From contig NZ_BOMN01000029.1 of the NCBI RefSeq assembly GCF_016862215.1, forward strand, positions 1 through 64,000: a stretch of DNA of 64,000 nt, in the 5' to 3' direction. This document shows, piece after piece, positions 26,170 through 33,551 of this stretch. Both the position numbers and the translations under genes were made by a program. The notes under the pieces are model-generated. The model was given only the letters and a program-made list of their open reading frames with translations, had not been told where the DNA came from and ran no database searches. This stretch comes from Winogradskya humida. GTDB lineage: Bacteria > Actinomycetota > Actinomycetes > Mycobacteriales > Micromonosporaceae. How positions within the stretch are numbered: position 1 is the stretch's first letter; each line of letters opens with the position of its first letter.

Positions 26170-26273
26170 AATTTCGCAGCAAAAGCTTGCAAACACTGGA
26201 CAGTCTCTTGTGGGTTTCATCACAGAGGACCTAAGGTCCCCTCACGTCCTTCTCCGGAGAAAGAAGCCCCTCG

Positions 26274-28253
26274 ATGCTGATGAAAGCGAGGCGGCGCAGC
26301 GTTCCACCGCGCCTGGCCGCCCTTGCCGTTATCCCCCTTGTCGCCGTCTCCCTCAACGCCACCCCGGCCCACGCCGCCCCCGCGCCTTTTGTCACCCGGG
26401 CCGGGCTCGATCCGGCACTCGTCGCCGGTCGTGGTGCTGCCGTGAACTTCGCCGAGCAGGAGGCGGAGAACGCCCGCTTCACCGGCACGCTCATCGGCCC
26501 GGACCGCAGCGCCTACTCCCTGCCCGCCGAGGCGTCCGGCCGCAAGGCGGTCCAGCTCGCCGCCGGCCAGTACGTCGAGTTCACCCTCCCCGCGGCCACC
26601 AATGCGATCACCGTCCGCTACTCCATTCCCGATGCGCAGGGTGGCGGCGGAATCACGGCACCGCTGACAGTCACCGCCGGACGTGACTCCCGCACGATGA
26701 CGCTGACCTCGCAGTACTCGTATCTCTACAACCAGTACCCGTTCAGCAACGACCCGCAGACCGGTCTGCTGCACCCCGACTGGTGGATCACCGAGTGTGC
26801 ATGCGTGCCCGCCGCCACCTCACCGGCGCCGGAGATCACCAAGCCGTTCCGCCCCATGCACTTCTACGACGAGCAGCGTCTTCTCCTCGGCAAGACCTAC
26901 CGCGCGGGTTCGACCATTCGGCTCACCGCTTCTTCGCCGACCGTGATCGACCTGCTCGACTCCTCACTTGTATCGGCTCCCCATGTCGAGCTGGTCGCCG
27001 CCAATGTCCTGCTCTTCGGCGCCGACCCGACCGGCCGGCGCGATTCGGCGCCCGCATTCGACAAGGCGATCGCGTTCGCCCGTAAGGCCAAGCTCAAGGT
27101 CTACGTGCCACCCGGCACCTACCAGGTCAATCGGCACATCATCGTCGACGACGTGACCATCGAGGGCGCGGGTAACTGGTACACGATCATCAAGGGCCAC
27201 CAGGTGACCCTCCCAACTCCGGCCCCGGACGGTTCGGTGCACACCGGGGTCGGCTTTTACGGCAAGGAAGGCGGCAGCAGCAACGTCCACCTCCGCGATT
27301 TCGCCATCGAGGGCGACGTGCGCGAACGGATCGACACCGACCAGGTCAACGGCGTCGGCGGCGCGCTCAGCAATTCCACGATCGAGGGCCTGCACATCCG
27401 GCACACCAAGGTCGGCATGTGGTTCGACGGCCCGATGGACAACCTGAGAATCAGCGGGAACATCATTGTCGACCAGATCGCCGACGGCCTGAACTTCCAC
27501 ACCGGCGTCACCAATTCCCTGGTACGCAACAACTTCGTGCGTAACAGCGGCGACGACGGCCTCGCCCTGTGGTCGGAGAAGACGGCGGATTCCGGCAACA
27601 CGTTCGACCACAACACGGTGCAGACCCCGACCCTGGCCAACGGCATCGCCGTCTACGGCGGCACGGACAACACGATTTCCGCGAACCTGATCGCCGACCC
27701 GATCCGCGAGGGCAGCGGCCTGCACGTCGGTTCCCGCTTCGGCGCCGAACCGTTCGCCGGCGCCCTGACCATCAAGGACAATTCCGTCGTACGCGCGGGC
27801 ACACTCGAACTGAACTGGAACATCGGCCTCGGCGCCATCTGGTTCTACGCCCTCGACGGCAGCATCAACGCCGACATCAGCGTCACCGGCGACCATTACC
27901 TCGACAGCACCTACAACGCCGTCCTGCTGGTCAGCGACTGGGGCGTGAAGGACCTCTACTCCATCAACGACGTAGCCTTCAAAAACCTCCACATCGACGG
28001 TACGGGCACCTCGGTCGTCAGCGCCCGCACAGCCGGCTCCGCCTCATTCGAAAACGTCGACGCCCGCAACGTAGGCGCGGTCGGCGTGAACAACTGCGGC
28101 TCCTTCCACTTCACCCCGGCCGGTTCCGAGTTCACCCTCACCGACCGCGGCAGAAACGACGGCGCCTGGCTCAGCCCGTACGTCCCCAACACCATCACCT
28201 GCAACGACCGCCCACCGGTCGTCCCCCCGCCCGCCCCGACTACCTGGCCTTAG
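26274..28253 (+). CDS. Secreted right-handed beta-helix glycosidase-like protein
   Basis: A 659-aa secreted protein with a signal peptide (about residues 1-35), then a beta-sandwich region resembling a carbohydrate-binding module (about 55-190, starting NFAEQEAENARFTGT), then a right-handed parallel beta-helix with repeating xxIxxNxI turns (for example LRISGNIIVDQIADGLNFHTG). The overall order resembles GH87 alpha-1,3-glucanases and mycodextranases. Several Asp pairs (NSGDDGLALW) could be catalytic. ATG 26274 or 26280 is possible. The gene overlaps a decayed GNAT gene by 14 bp. Confidence 0.8.
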   Translation: MLMKARRRSVPPRLAALAVIPLVAVSLNATPAHAAPAPFVTRAGLDPALVAGRGAAVNFAEQEAENARFTGTLIGPDRSAYSLPAEASGRKAVQLAAGQYVEFTLPAATNAITVRYSIPDAQGGGGITAPLTVTAGRDSRTMTLTSQYSYLYNQYPFSNDPQTGLLHPDWWITECACVPAATSPAPEITKPFRPMHFYDEQRLLLGKTYRAGSTIRLTASSPTVIDLLDSSLVSAPHVELVAANVLLFGADPTGRRDSAPAFDKAIAFARKAKLKVYVPPGTYQVNRHIIVDDVTIEGAGNWYTIIKGHQVTLPTPAPDGSVHTGVGFYGKEGGSSNVHLRDFAIEGDVRERIDTDQVNGVGGALSNSTIEGLHIRHTKVGMWFDGPMDNLRISGNIIVDQIADGLNFHTGVTNSLVRNNFVRNSGDDGLALWSEKTADSGNTFDHNTVQTPTLANGIAVYGGTDNTISANLIADPIREGSGLHVGSRFGAEPFAGALTIKDNSVVRAGTLELNWNIGLGAIWFYALDGSINADISVTGDHYLDSTYNAVLLVSDWGVKDLYSINDVAFKNLHIDGTGTSVVSARTAGSASFENVDARNVGAVGVNNCGSFHFTPAGSEFTLTDRGRNDGAWLSPYVPNTITCNDRPPVVPPPAPTTWP

Positions 28254-28437
28254 CCCCAGCGCCGTAGACCAGCCTCGGCCCGTCCGCGCGCTGAGTAGTG
28301 CCGATCCTTTCCAGCCCAACGCGTTCGGCAACCCGCCACGACGCCACATTCCCGGGATGCACAATCGCGACAACTGGCAGGTCGGGCAGATCCCGGCCTG
28401 CCAGTCTCACGGCTTCCCGCGCCAGCACGCCGCATCT
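28240..28437 (-). pseudogene. GNAT acetyltransferase remnant (C-terminal third)
   Basis: The minus frame encodes about 60 residues that match the end of a GNAT enzyme: LAREAVRLAG, then HPGNVASWRVAERVGLERIG. The N-terminal part, including most of the acetyl-CoA fold, is missing. The sequence upstream of 28437 belongs to the start of the next gene and its promoter. The gene therefore appears to have been truncated by the junction at about 28437. Confidence 0.7.
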
Positions 28438-28449
28438 TAAGCTCGGTCG

Positions 28450-29577
28450 ATGCGGACTCTGGGAGTTGCCATCGCGGGTTTCGGGTGGATGGGCCGGGTG
28501 CACACGCAGGCCTATCTGCGACTCCCCCACCATTTCCCCGATCTGTCGGTACGCCCGGAGCTGATCGCGGTGGCCGACGAAGTCCCCGGCCGTGCGGCAG
28601 AAGCAGCCACCACGTACGGATTCGCGAAGTCCACGCTGGACTGGCGAGAACTACTGACAGACCCGGCGATCGACGCGGTCAGCATCACCGCCCCGAATTT
28701 CCTGCACCGCGAACTCGGCGAGGCATTTGCCCGGGCCGGTAAACACATCTGGATCGAAAAGCCGGTCGGCCTGACCCGCGCCGACGCCCTCGCCGTGGCC
28801 GACGCCGCCAGTTCCACGGGCGTGACCGGCACGGTGGGCTTCAACTACCGCAACGCCCCCGCCGTCGACACCGCCCGCACCGTGATCGCCAAGGGCGGGA
28901 TCGGCACGGTCACCCACGCGCGCTTCCGTTTCCTCAGCGATTACGCAGCCGACCCGTCAAGCGCCCTGACCTGGCGATACTCGCGCGAGCGCGGCGGCAA
29001 CGGGGTGCTGGGAGACCTTGCCTCGCACGGCGTCGACCTGATCCGGCACCTCTTGGGCGACATCTCCGCGCTCGTAGCGGACACGGCCATCTTCATCACC
29101 GACCGTGCCATCCCCACCTCGGCGACCTCGGGCCACGCCCGCGCCGACGGCGGCACGCTGGGGCCGGTCGAGAACGAGGACTACGTGTCGGCCCAGCTGC
29201 GCCTCGCGTCAGGCGCCCGGGTGATCCTGGAGGCGAGCCGGGTCTCGGTCGCGGACCAGAACAACTACGGCTTCGAGATCCACGGTACGCAGGGTGCGCT
29301 CGCCTGGGACTACCGCCGCATGGGTGAACTCTCCCTCAGCACCGTCGGCACCGTCTTCGTAGGCCCGGGCGACGGCGCCTACGCAGCGTTCCAGCCCGGC
29401 GCCGCCAACCCCATGAGCTACGACGACCTCAAAGTCATCGAGGCCCGCCACTTCGTCCACTCGATCACCACCGGCACCCCGCACGGCGCCACCCTCACCG
29501 ACGCCGTCCGCAGCGCCGAAGCCCTCGACGCCATGTCCCTCTCGGCCGCCACCGGAAACTGGGTGCCACTCCCCTGA
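28450..29577 (+). CDS. Gfo/Idh/MocA family oxidoreductase
   Basis: A 375-aa NAD(P)-dependent dehydrogenase. The Rossmann N-terminus has VAIAGFGWMGRVHTQAY. EKPVGLT carries the conserved EKP lysine near residue 102. The C-terminal dimerisation domain includes FRFLSDYAADPSSALTWRY, and LASHGVDLIRHLLGD holds the conserved catalytic-region His. These enzymes act on sugars or cyclitols such as myo-inositol; the substrate is unknown. The start immediately follows the GNAT remnant. An inverted repeat GTGACGTAC/GTACGTCAC at 29579-29615 after the stop may terminate it. Confidence 0.9.
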   Translation: MRTLGVAIAGFGWMGRVHTQAYLRLPHHFPDLSVRPELIAVADEVPGRAAEAATTYGFAKSTLDWRELLTDPAIDAVSITAPNFLHRELGEAFARAGKHIWIEKPVGLTRADALAVADAASSTGVTGTVGFNYRNAPAVDTARTVIAKGGIGTVTHARFRFLSDYAADPSSALTWRYSRERGGNGVLGDLASHGVDLIRHLLGDISALVADTAIFITDRAIPTSATSGHARADGGTLGPVENEDYVSAQLRLASGARVILEASRVSVADQNNYGFEIHGTQGALAWDYRRMGELSLSTVGTVFVGPGDGAYAAFQPGAANPMSYDDLKVIEARHFVHSITTGTPHGATLTDAVRSAEALDAMSLSAATGNWVPLP

Positions 29578-29578
29578 G

Positions 29579-29615
29579 GTGACGTACTCGTCAGAGGACT
29601 CGCCGCGTACGTCAC
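29579..29615 (+). terminator. Inverted repeat after the Gfo/Idh/MocA gene
   Basis: GTGACGTAC (29579-29587) and GTACGTCAC (29607-29615) are perfect 9-bp arms with a 19-nt loop, followed by TCTTG. It begins at the stop codon of the oxidoreductase gene. Confidence 0.45.
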
Positions 29616-29710
29616 TCTTGCGGGTGAATGCCTTGAAGGCCCCTCCCGTTGTTGAATGAGATACCACATAGCTCCGGACCCTGGCGGAGGTCCATCACCG
29701 GGGAGTCGCT

Positions 29711-30052
29711 ATGACCATGCTGTCCGACCAGAGCCTGCACCAGAGCCTGGTCAGCCGCATAGCAGCCGGGGATCCCATAGCCCTCCGCACGCTGTACGGC
29801 GCCCTGTGCGAGGCCGCCTACCGCGAGATCCAGCGCGTCCTCTCCCACCCCCACGACGTCGAAGCCGTCGTGCAGGCCACGTTCGTCGAGGTCTGGTGGC
29901 TGGCTCGCTACCACACGCAGAACGACGACATCCCCGCCTGGGTCACCGCGGTCGCCGCCCACCGGGCCGCCGAACGCCACCGGGTGGTCACCTCCGGCGC
30001 CCACCTCGAAGAAGAGGACAACCGCCTGATCCTCACCCGCATCCTGGGTTAG
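29711..30052 (+). CDS. Sigma-70 region-2-only small protein
   Basis: A 113-aa protein resembling the N-terminal half of an ECF sigma factor: RIAAGDPIALRTLYGAL, then a region 2 with VEAVVQATFVEVWWLARYHTQN and a WVTAVAAHRAAERHR segment matching regions 2.3-2.4. It stops before any region 4, so it lacks the -35 recognition domain. It could be a truncated gene or a conserved short regulator. ATG 29711 lies 9 nt after GGGGAG. Its stop overlaps the SGNH pseudogene end by 4 bp. Confidence 0.65.
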   Translation: MTMLSDQSLHQSLVSRIAAGDPIALRTLYGALCEAAYREIQRVLSHPHDVEAVVQATFVEVWWLARYHTQNDDIPAWVTAVAAHRAAERHRVVTSGAHLEEEDNRLILTRILG

Positions 30053-30391
30053 GCCCCTATTTTCGGTACGCCTTCCAGCGCGCTGAAGTACGCCTCCGCG
30101 ATCACCGCATGCCCGGACCGGTTCGGATGAATCCGGTCCTCGGCCCAGTCCCGCGACGCCGTCGAACGCAGCACCTCATCAAACCCATCCTGGGTACGGA
30201 CGGCAACGGCGTCGAACTCGGCCGCGCTGGGCACTGCCCTGTCGGGGTGGCTGCCGAAGGCGTGCCAGATGTCATTGATCCCGATCATGATCGACGTAAC
30301 CGTCCCCATAGGGCGCGGCCGCGCCCCGACGGTCGCAGTCGGTGATGCTGTCGCCGATGAAGACAATGCGCTGTCCAGTAGTGAAAAGCAT
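30049..30391 (-). pseudogene. SGNH/GDSL hydrolase with internal deletions
   Basis: The minus strand starts at ATG 30391 with an intact block I (RIVFIGDSITDCDRRG and AAPYGDGYV) and then stops early in that frame. In another frame follow MIGINDIWHAFG (block III) and DRIHPNRSGHAVIAEAY (block V). Compared with family members of about 220 residues, roughly 55 residues before MIGIND and about 45 before the final block are missing, and the halves are out of frame. The gene is therefore non-functional. Confidence 0.8.
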
Positions 30392-30497
30392 GTCGCCATT
30401 TTATTCACTGGCGCTGCTGTGCGGCATGGTGCAAGCTGTATCCATCGGCAGCGAACGACGCTGACGGGGACAGCCACCTTGAGGGGAGTTGAACGCC

Positions 30498-30695
30498 ATG
30501 TCGCAGAACGGGTCGCAGCAGGATAAATGGTCCGTCGCGTCAGTCGATCAGTCTCTCGTCGAACAGTCCCTGGTCAGCGGATCGCTTGCCGGGGAGTCGC
30601 TCGTCTGGCGATCACTGCGAGGTCGCTCGCTGCGTGGCGTATCACTGCGAGGTCGCTCGCTGCAGGGCCGTGAGCTGGAGCGATGGTGCGGGTAG
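30498..30695 (+). CDS. Small pentapeptide-like repeat protein
   Basis: A 65-aa protein, preceded by GAGGGGAG at 10 nt. From residue 18 nearly every fifth residue is Leu after Ser: QSLVE, QSLVS, GSLAG, ESLVW, RSLRG, RSLRG, VSLRG, RSLQG, RELER. This matches the pentapeptide-repeat pattern (central L/F), about nine copies, with Ser in place of the usual Asp/Asn. Two exact 23-bp DNA repeats (30611-30633, 30641-30663) underlie part of it. It lies just upstream of a terminator and the tRNA array. The function is unknown. Confidence 0.6.
   Translation: MSQNGSQQDKWSVASVDQSLVEQSLVSGSLAGESLVWRSLRGRSLRGVSLRGRSLQGRELERWCG
30611..30663. repeat. 23-bp direct repeat with 30-bp period
   Basis: Exact 23-bp copies at 30611-30633 and 30641-30663 within the pentapeptide-like gene. 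The 30-bp period equals two pentapeptides and suggests recent in-frame duplication. Confidence 0.85.
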
Positions 30696-30717
30696 AGCAG
30701 ATTTAGTCTGCTTCTGC

Positions 30718-30752
30718 GCCGCCCACCTCAGCCGAGGACGGGGCGGCTTTTT
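30718..30752 (+). terminator. Rho-independent terminator upstream of the tRNA array
   Basis: GCCGCCC (30718-30724) and GGGCGGC (30741-30747) form the stem, followed by TTTTT (30748-30752). It separates the small repeat-protein gene from the tRNA array. Confidence 0.85.
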
Positions 30753-30760
30753 CGTACCCT

Positions 30761-30832
30761 ACGGGTGTAGCTCAACGGTAGAGCACCGGCCTCCAAATCC
30801 GAAGGTTGCAGGTTCGATTCCTGTCACCCGTG
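30761..30832 (+). tRNA. tRNA-Trp(CCA), atypical
   Basis: The acceptor ACGGGTG/CACCCGT, D arm GCTC/GAGC and T arm are intact. The anticodon loop CTCCAAA gives CCA. The anticodon stem CCGGC/TCCGA has two mismatches (27-43 and 31-39), so folding or function may be impaired. CCA is not encoded. First member of the array. Confidence 0.8.
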
Positions 30833-30901
30833 CGCTTTGCTATTTGGTAATTAAACAGTGGATGGCACATGCCTGCCGCCGATTTTAATGGCGGCAGAAT
30901 A

Positions 30902-30975
30902 CGTCCGTGAGGCTGAGGTAGGTAGACCATCGGACTCTCGATCCGAAAGACCGGGTTCGACCCCCGGACGGACGA
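30902..30975 (+). tRNA. tRNA-Glu(CTC), atypical
   Basis: The acceptor is CGTCCGT/ACGGACG, the anticodon stem TCGGA/TCCGA with loop CTCTCGA (CTC), and the T arm CCGGG/CCCGG. Position 8 is G in place of U, and the D stem has a mismatch. Confidence 0.78.
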
Positions 30976-30976
30976 C

Positions 30977-31047
30977 GCGGCTGTAGCACAACGGCAGTGC
31001 GCCGCCTTGCCATGGCGGATACCGGGGTTCGACTCCCCGCAGCCGCT
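30977..31047 (+). tRNA. tRNA-Gly(GCC)
   Basis: The acceptor is GCGGCTG/CAGCCGC, the anticodon stem CCGCC/GGCGG, and the loop TTGCCAT gives GCC. It lies 1 nt after the previous tRNA. Confidence 0.92.
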
Positions 31048-31052
31048 CGCGA

Positions 31053-31126
31053 TGCGAGCTAGTGCAATCTGGCAGCACGCCCGGCTCTGAACCGGGAGGT
31101 TGGGGGTTCGAGTCCTCCGCTCGCAG
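31053..31126 (+). tRNA. tRNA-Gln(CTG)
   Basis: The acceptor is TGCGAGC/GCTCGCA, the D stem GTGC/GCAC, the anticodon stem CCCGG/CCGGG, and the loop CTCTGAA gives CTG. Confidence 0.9.
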
Positions 31127-31135
31127 CAACATCTT

Positions 31136-31208
31136 GCCCGGGTAGCCCAACGGTAGAGGCGTCCGATTCAGGGTCGGAAGGTTGAGGGTTCGAATCCCCC
31201 TCCGGGTA
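31136..31208 (+). tRNA. tRNA with CAG anticodon (Leu by code) lacking a long variable arm
   Basis: The acceptor is GCCCGGG/TCCGGGT, the anticodon stem TCCGA/TCGGA, and the loop TTCAGGG gives CAG. The variable region is only 5 nt (AGGTT), whereas tRNA-Leu normally has a long class II arm. The T stem has one A-C mismatch. Its charging identity is therefore doubtful. Confidence 0.8.
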
Positions 31209-31211
31209 CAT

Positions 31212-31284
31212 GTCGATGTAGCTCAATTGGTAGAGCATCCGCCTGTCGAGCGGAAGGTCGCGGGTTCGATCCCCGTCGTCGGCG
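31212..31284 (+). tRNA. tRNA-Asp(GTC)
   Basis: The acceptor is GTCGATG/CGTCGGC with two G-U pairs, the anticodon stem TCCGC/GCGGA, and the loop CTGTCGA gives GTC. Confidence 0.92.
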
Positions 31285-31288
31285 CAAG

Positions 31289-31362
31289 GTCCCCATGGCG
31301 CAGCTGGACAGCGCGCGACGCTACGAACGTCGAGGCCGCAGGTTCGAATCCTGCTGGGGACA
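31289..31362 (+). tRNA. tRNA-Arg(ACG)
   Basis: The acceptor is GTCCCCA/TGGGGAC, the anticodon stem CGACG/CGTCG, and the loop CTACGAA gives ACG (A34 normally edited to inosine). The T arm GCAGG/CCTGC is intact. Confidence 0.93.
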
Positions 31363-31371
31363 CGTTTTGCA

Positions 31372-31411
31372 GGATTTCGCAGCTTCACCGGCGGGATTTC
31401 GCAAGCTTCAC
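31372..31411. repeat. Imperfect direct repeat between tRNAs
   Basis: GGATTTCGCAGCTTCAC (31372-31388) recurs at 31394-31411 with one inserted A. It fills the gap between tRNA-Arg and tRNA-Ser. Confidence 0.7.
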
Positions 31412-31413
31412 AG

Positions 31414-31502
31414 GGAGGAGCCAGCCGACAGCCGGCGCCGGCCACCGTCTCGAAAACGGTTGGGGCTCAACACCCGTGGCGGTTCGACCCCGCCCTCCTC
31501 CG
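31414..31502 (+). tRNA. tRNA-Ser(CGA)
   Basis: The acceptor is GGAGGAG/CTCCTCC, the anticodon stem ACCGT/ACGGT, the loop CTCGAAA gives CGA, and there is a long class II variable arm with a GGG/CCC pairing. Position 8 is C instead of U. Confidence 0.9.
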
Positions 31503-31543
31503 CAAGGCAAGGCCCGCCTTTTCTGCAAGGCAAGACACAGCAA

Positions 31544-31616
31544 GCGCCGTTAGCTCAGTGGGTAGAGCGGCCGACTTTTAATCGGCTTGTCGCAGGTTCG
31601 AACCCTGCACGGCGTA
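31544..31616 (+). tRNA. tRNA-Lys(TTT)
   Basis: The acceptor is GCGCCGT/ACGGCGT, the anticodon stem GCCGA/TCGGC, and the loop CTTTTAA gives TTT. Confidence 0.93.
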
Positions 31617-31617
31617 C

Positions 31618-31692
31618 TGCGGGACAGAGCAGCTCGGAGTGCTCGCGGGCCTCATAAGCCCGAGATCGCCGGTTCAAATCCGGCTCCCGCTC
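31618..31692 (+). tRNA. tRNA-Met(CAT), initiator-like
   Basis: The loop CTCATAA gives CAT. The acceptor TGCGGGA/TCCCGCT leaves positions 1 and 72 unpaired (T-T), an initiator-type feature, and the T loop TTCAAAT resembles fMet tRNA. However, the anticodon stem is CGGGC/GCCCG and does not have the full three consecutive G-C pairs beside the loop. Position 8 is C. Confidence 0.8.
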
Positions 31693-31694
31693 CC

Positions 31695-31768
31695 GTTCCG
31701 ATGGCTCAGCTTGGTAGAGCGCCGTTTCGACAAGACGGAGGACCCTGGTTCAAATCCAGGTCGGAACA
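31695..31768 (+). tRNA. tRNA-Val(GAC) with C33
   Basis: The acceptor is GTTCCGA/TCGGAAC and the T arm CCTGG/CCAGG. With stem CCGTT/GACGG the loop is TCGACAA, giving GAC, but position 33 is C where U is almost invariant. A shifted reading would give CGA, but that costs the stem. Confidence 0.75.
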
Positions 31769-31782
31769 CGAACGTCCCCCGA

Positions 31783-31856
31783 GGCGCGGTGGACGAACAG
31801 GTAGAGTCGCCCGGTTTTCACCCGGGAATTTGCGGGTTCAAGTCCCGTCCGCGCTA
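31783..31856 (+). tRNA. tRNA-Glu(TTC)
   Basis: The acceptor is GGCGCGG/CCGCGCT, the anticodon stem CCCGG/CCGGG, and the loop TTTTCAC gives TTC. Last member of the array. CCA is not encoded. Confidence 0.85.
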
Positions 31857-31896
31857 CTCAACCCCGTGCCATCCACTGCAGACCCACTCGTCGCGC

Positions 31897-32760
31897 CTAC
31901 TCGTCGCGCCAGCTGAAGCGCGGCGCGTAGCCCAGGTCGCGCCGAGCCTTGCCGATCGACAGCAACGTGTCGTTGACCCCGAGCTCACCGCGGATCTCGA
32001 CCCCCGGGAACACCTCAGCGACCAACTCCGCGTTGGGCCGCGACATCACCGTGTCCGCATTGGCAATGATGTAGACCTCGGCGCCCGTCGCCGCGCTCTC
32101 CAAGGCCAGCCGCACCGCCTGCGCACCATCGCGAGCATCGATATATCCCCACAGATTCCACTTCCGCAACTGCGCATCGGCATCAAACGACGGGAACGCC
32201 GCATAATCGGCCGGCTCCATCACATTCGAGAACCGCAGCCCGATCATCTTCAACGTCGGATCCCACCGGCAGAGCTCACCGGCCATCCGCTCCTCCAGCG
32301 TCTTGACCAGCGAATACGTCGACTCAGGCCGCGGTGCGTACTCTTCGTCGACCGGAATGTAGGGCGGCGGAACATCAAACGGCAACCCCAGCACAGTCTC
32401 ACTGGAAGCCCACACAATATTCCGTACGCCAGCCCGCCGAGCCGCCGTCACCACGTGGAAACTGGAGTTCATGTTGTTGCTGAACGTCACCTGATCAGGC
32501 GCGATCCCCGGAGCCGGAATCGCCGCAAGATGCACCAGCGCATCAACCCCGCTGTACCGCTCCTCCACCCCGTGCATGGCGTCGAGCACCTGCCCGTACT
32601 CCGTCAGATCAACGGGAACAAACACCGCCCCCGCCGCCGCCTCAGCCCCAGCCGGCTTCACCCGATCAAAAACAACAACATCCCATCCGTACGCCGCAAG
32701 CTCCGAAACCACCGCCCGCCCAAGCTTCCCCGCCCCACCCGTAACAACAACACGAGGCAT
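31897..32760 (-). CDS. NAD-dependent epimerase/dehydratase (extended SDR)
   Basis: A 287-aa extended SDR enzyme. The N-terminal VVVTGGAGKLGRAVV gives the TGxxGxxG motif at residues 7-13. Active-site STYSLVKTLEE carries YxxxK. A C-terminal substrate domain follows. It probably acts on a nucleotide sugar or a related polyol. The ATG at 32760 begins right before the Rossmann motif; the upstream continuation of the frame to 33135 belongs to the divergent gene. It starts 40 bp after the tRNA array, transcribed toward it. Confidence 0.9.
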   Translation of the reverse strand: MPRVVVTGGAGKLGRAVVSELAAYGWDVVVFDRVKPAGAEAAAGAVFVPVDLTEYGQVLDAMHGVEERYSGVDALVHLAAIPAPGIAPDQVTFSNNMNSSFHVVTAARRAGVRNIVWASSETVLGLPFDVPPPYIPVDEEYAPRPESTYSLVKTLEERMAGELCRWDPTLKMIGLRFSNVMEPADYAAFPSFDADAQLRKWNLWGYIDARDGAQAVRLALESAATGAEVYIIANADTVMSRPNAELVAEVFPGVEIRGELGVNDTLLSIGKARRDLGYAPRFSWRDE

Positions 32761-32809
32761 GCCGCTCTCCCTTGGTCCCTGGTGATCTCCATCCCTATCC
32801 TGGCACGCC

Positions 32810-33145
32810 ATGGACACCCCGCAATTCGTCATCACCGAGGTCCACGACATCCCCAACCGCGGGGGCCTCGTCGTCGTGGGCAGGTCCGTCGAATTCACCG
32901 GCATCCCCCGCTTACGTGACGCCGCCACCGGCCGGCCCATCCGCGTTCTCGGAGTCGACCACCCCACGCCCCGAACCCGCCTCACGGGCGAGACAATTTT
33001 GGTCGTCGATCGCGCTGACGGCGTACACGTAGGGGTAGGGCGAGTGTGGGTCCTCAGAAGGACCCGATTCGCGGTGGAAAGAACCGACCGGATCTCCGGT
33101 CGCCCCTGGCTCTTCGTCACCGGAATGACCACCATCGCCCGTTGA
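32810..33145 (+). CDS. Small protein resembling an EF-Tu domain II beta-barrel
   Basis: A 111-aa protein with alternating strands: FVITEVHDIPNRGGLVVVGRSV, then RLTGETILVVDR, then RVWVL and WLFVTGM. The order of a glycine-rich VVVGR turn followed by a paired basic strand resembles the translation-factor domain II barrel. There is no GTPase domain. It is divergent from the epimerase across 49 bp. The function is unknown. Confidence 0.6.
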   Translation: MDTPQFVITEVHDIPNRGGLVVVGRSVEFTGIPRLRDAATGRPIRVLGVDHPTPRTRLTGETILVVDRADGVHVGVGRVWVLRRTRFAVERTDRISGRPWLFVTGMTTIAR

Positions 33146-33194
33146 CACTGCCGCGGCTATTCACGCGGGTGACGTACTGACGCTCAACTGAAAA

Positions 33195-33226
33195 CGGCAG
33201 GCGCGACGTTCCCGCCACACCTGCCG
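33195..33226 (-). terminator. Terminator of the 74-aa gene
   Basis: CGGCAGG (33195-33201) and CCTGCCG (33220-33226) form the stem. On the minus strand it is followed by TTTT, as expected for intrinsic termination. Confidence 0.8.
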
Positions 33227-33236
33227 CCGTCGGGGC

Positions 33237-33461
33237 TTACTTGGAGATGCGGCTCAGTTCCGCAATCGCCTGAGCGGCCTTGATGTACTTGTTGCCGGCG
33301 AGGTCGCCAACCGTCTTGATGTTGAACGCCTTCTGCAGCGCCTCACCGTCCGCGTCGCTGACCCCGGCCAGCGCGGTGACAGGAGCGTTGACCAGCTCGG
33401 CCAGCGGAGTGGACTCGTAGGCCTTGACCAGAGCAGCGTCGAGGTTCACGGAGATCGCCAT
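33237..33461 (-). CDS. Small helix-hairpin-helix-like protein
   Basis: A 74-aa acidic helical protein. The segment PVTALAGVSDADGEALQKAFNIKTVGDLAG is a typical helix-hairpin-helix-like unit seen in DNA-binding or scaffold proteins, and an Ala-rich C-terminal helix follows. The start ATG has GAGGAACGC upstream at 10 nt, and a good terminator follows the gene. It is expressed alone. The partner and role are unknown. Confidence 0.72.
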   Translation of the reverse strand: MAISVNLDAALVKAYESTPLAELVNAPVTALAGVSDADGEALQKAFNIKTVGDLAGNKYIKAAQAIAELSRISK

Positions 33462-33551
33462 TGCATGCGTTCCTCACTGTAGGGAACCACCGAGCGGACG
33501 CCCGGCGCGGGTGAGACCCTACCGTTACCCAACCGCAAAAGATCAAACACC

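Noticed and set aside
30851..31445. Minus-strand ORFs in the tRNA array
   Set aside because: They are reverse complements of tRNA genes (for example DSNPQP-type peptides), a well-known artefact.
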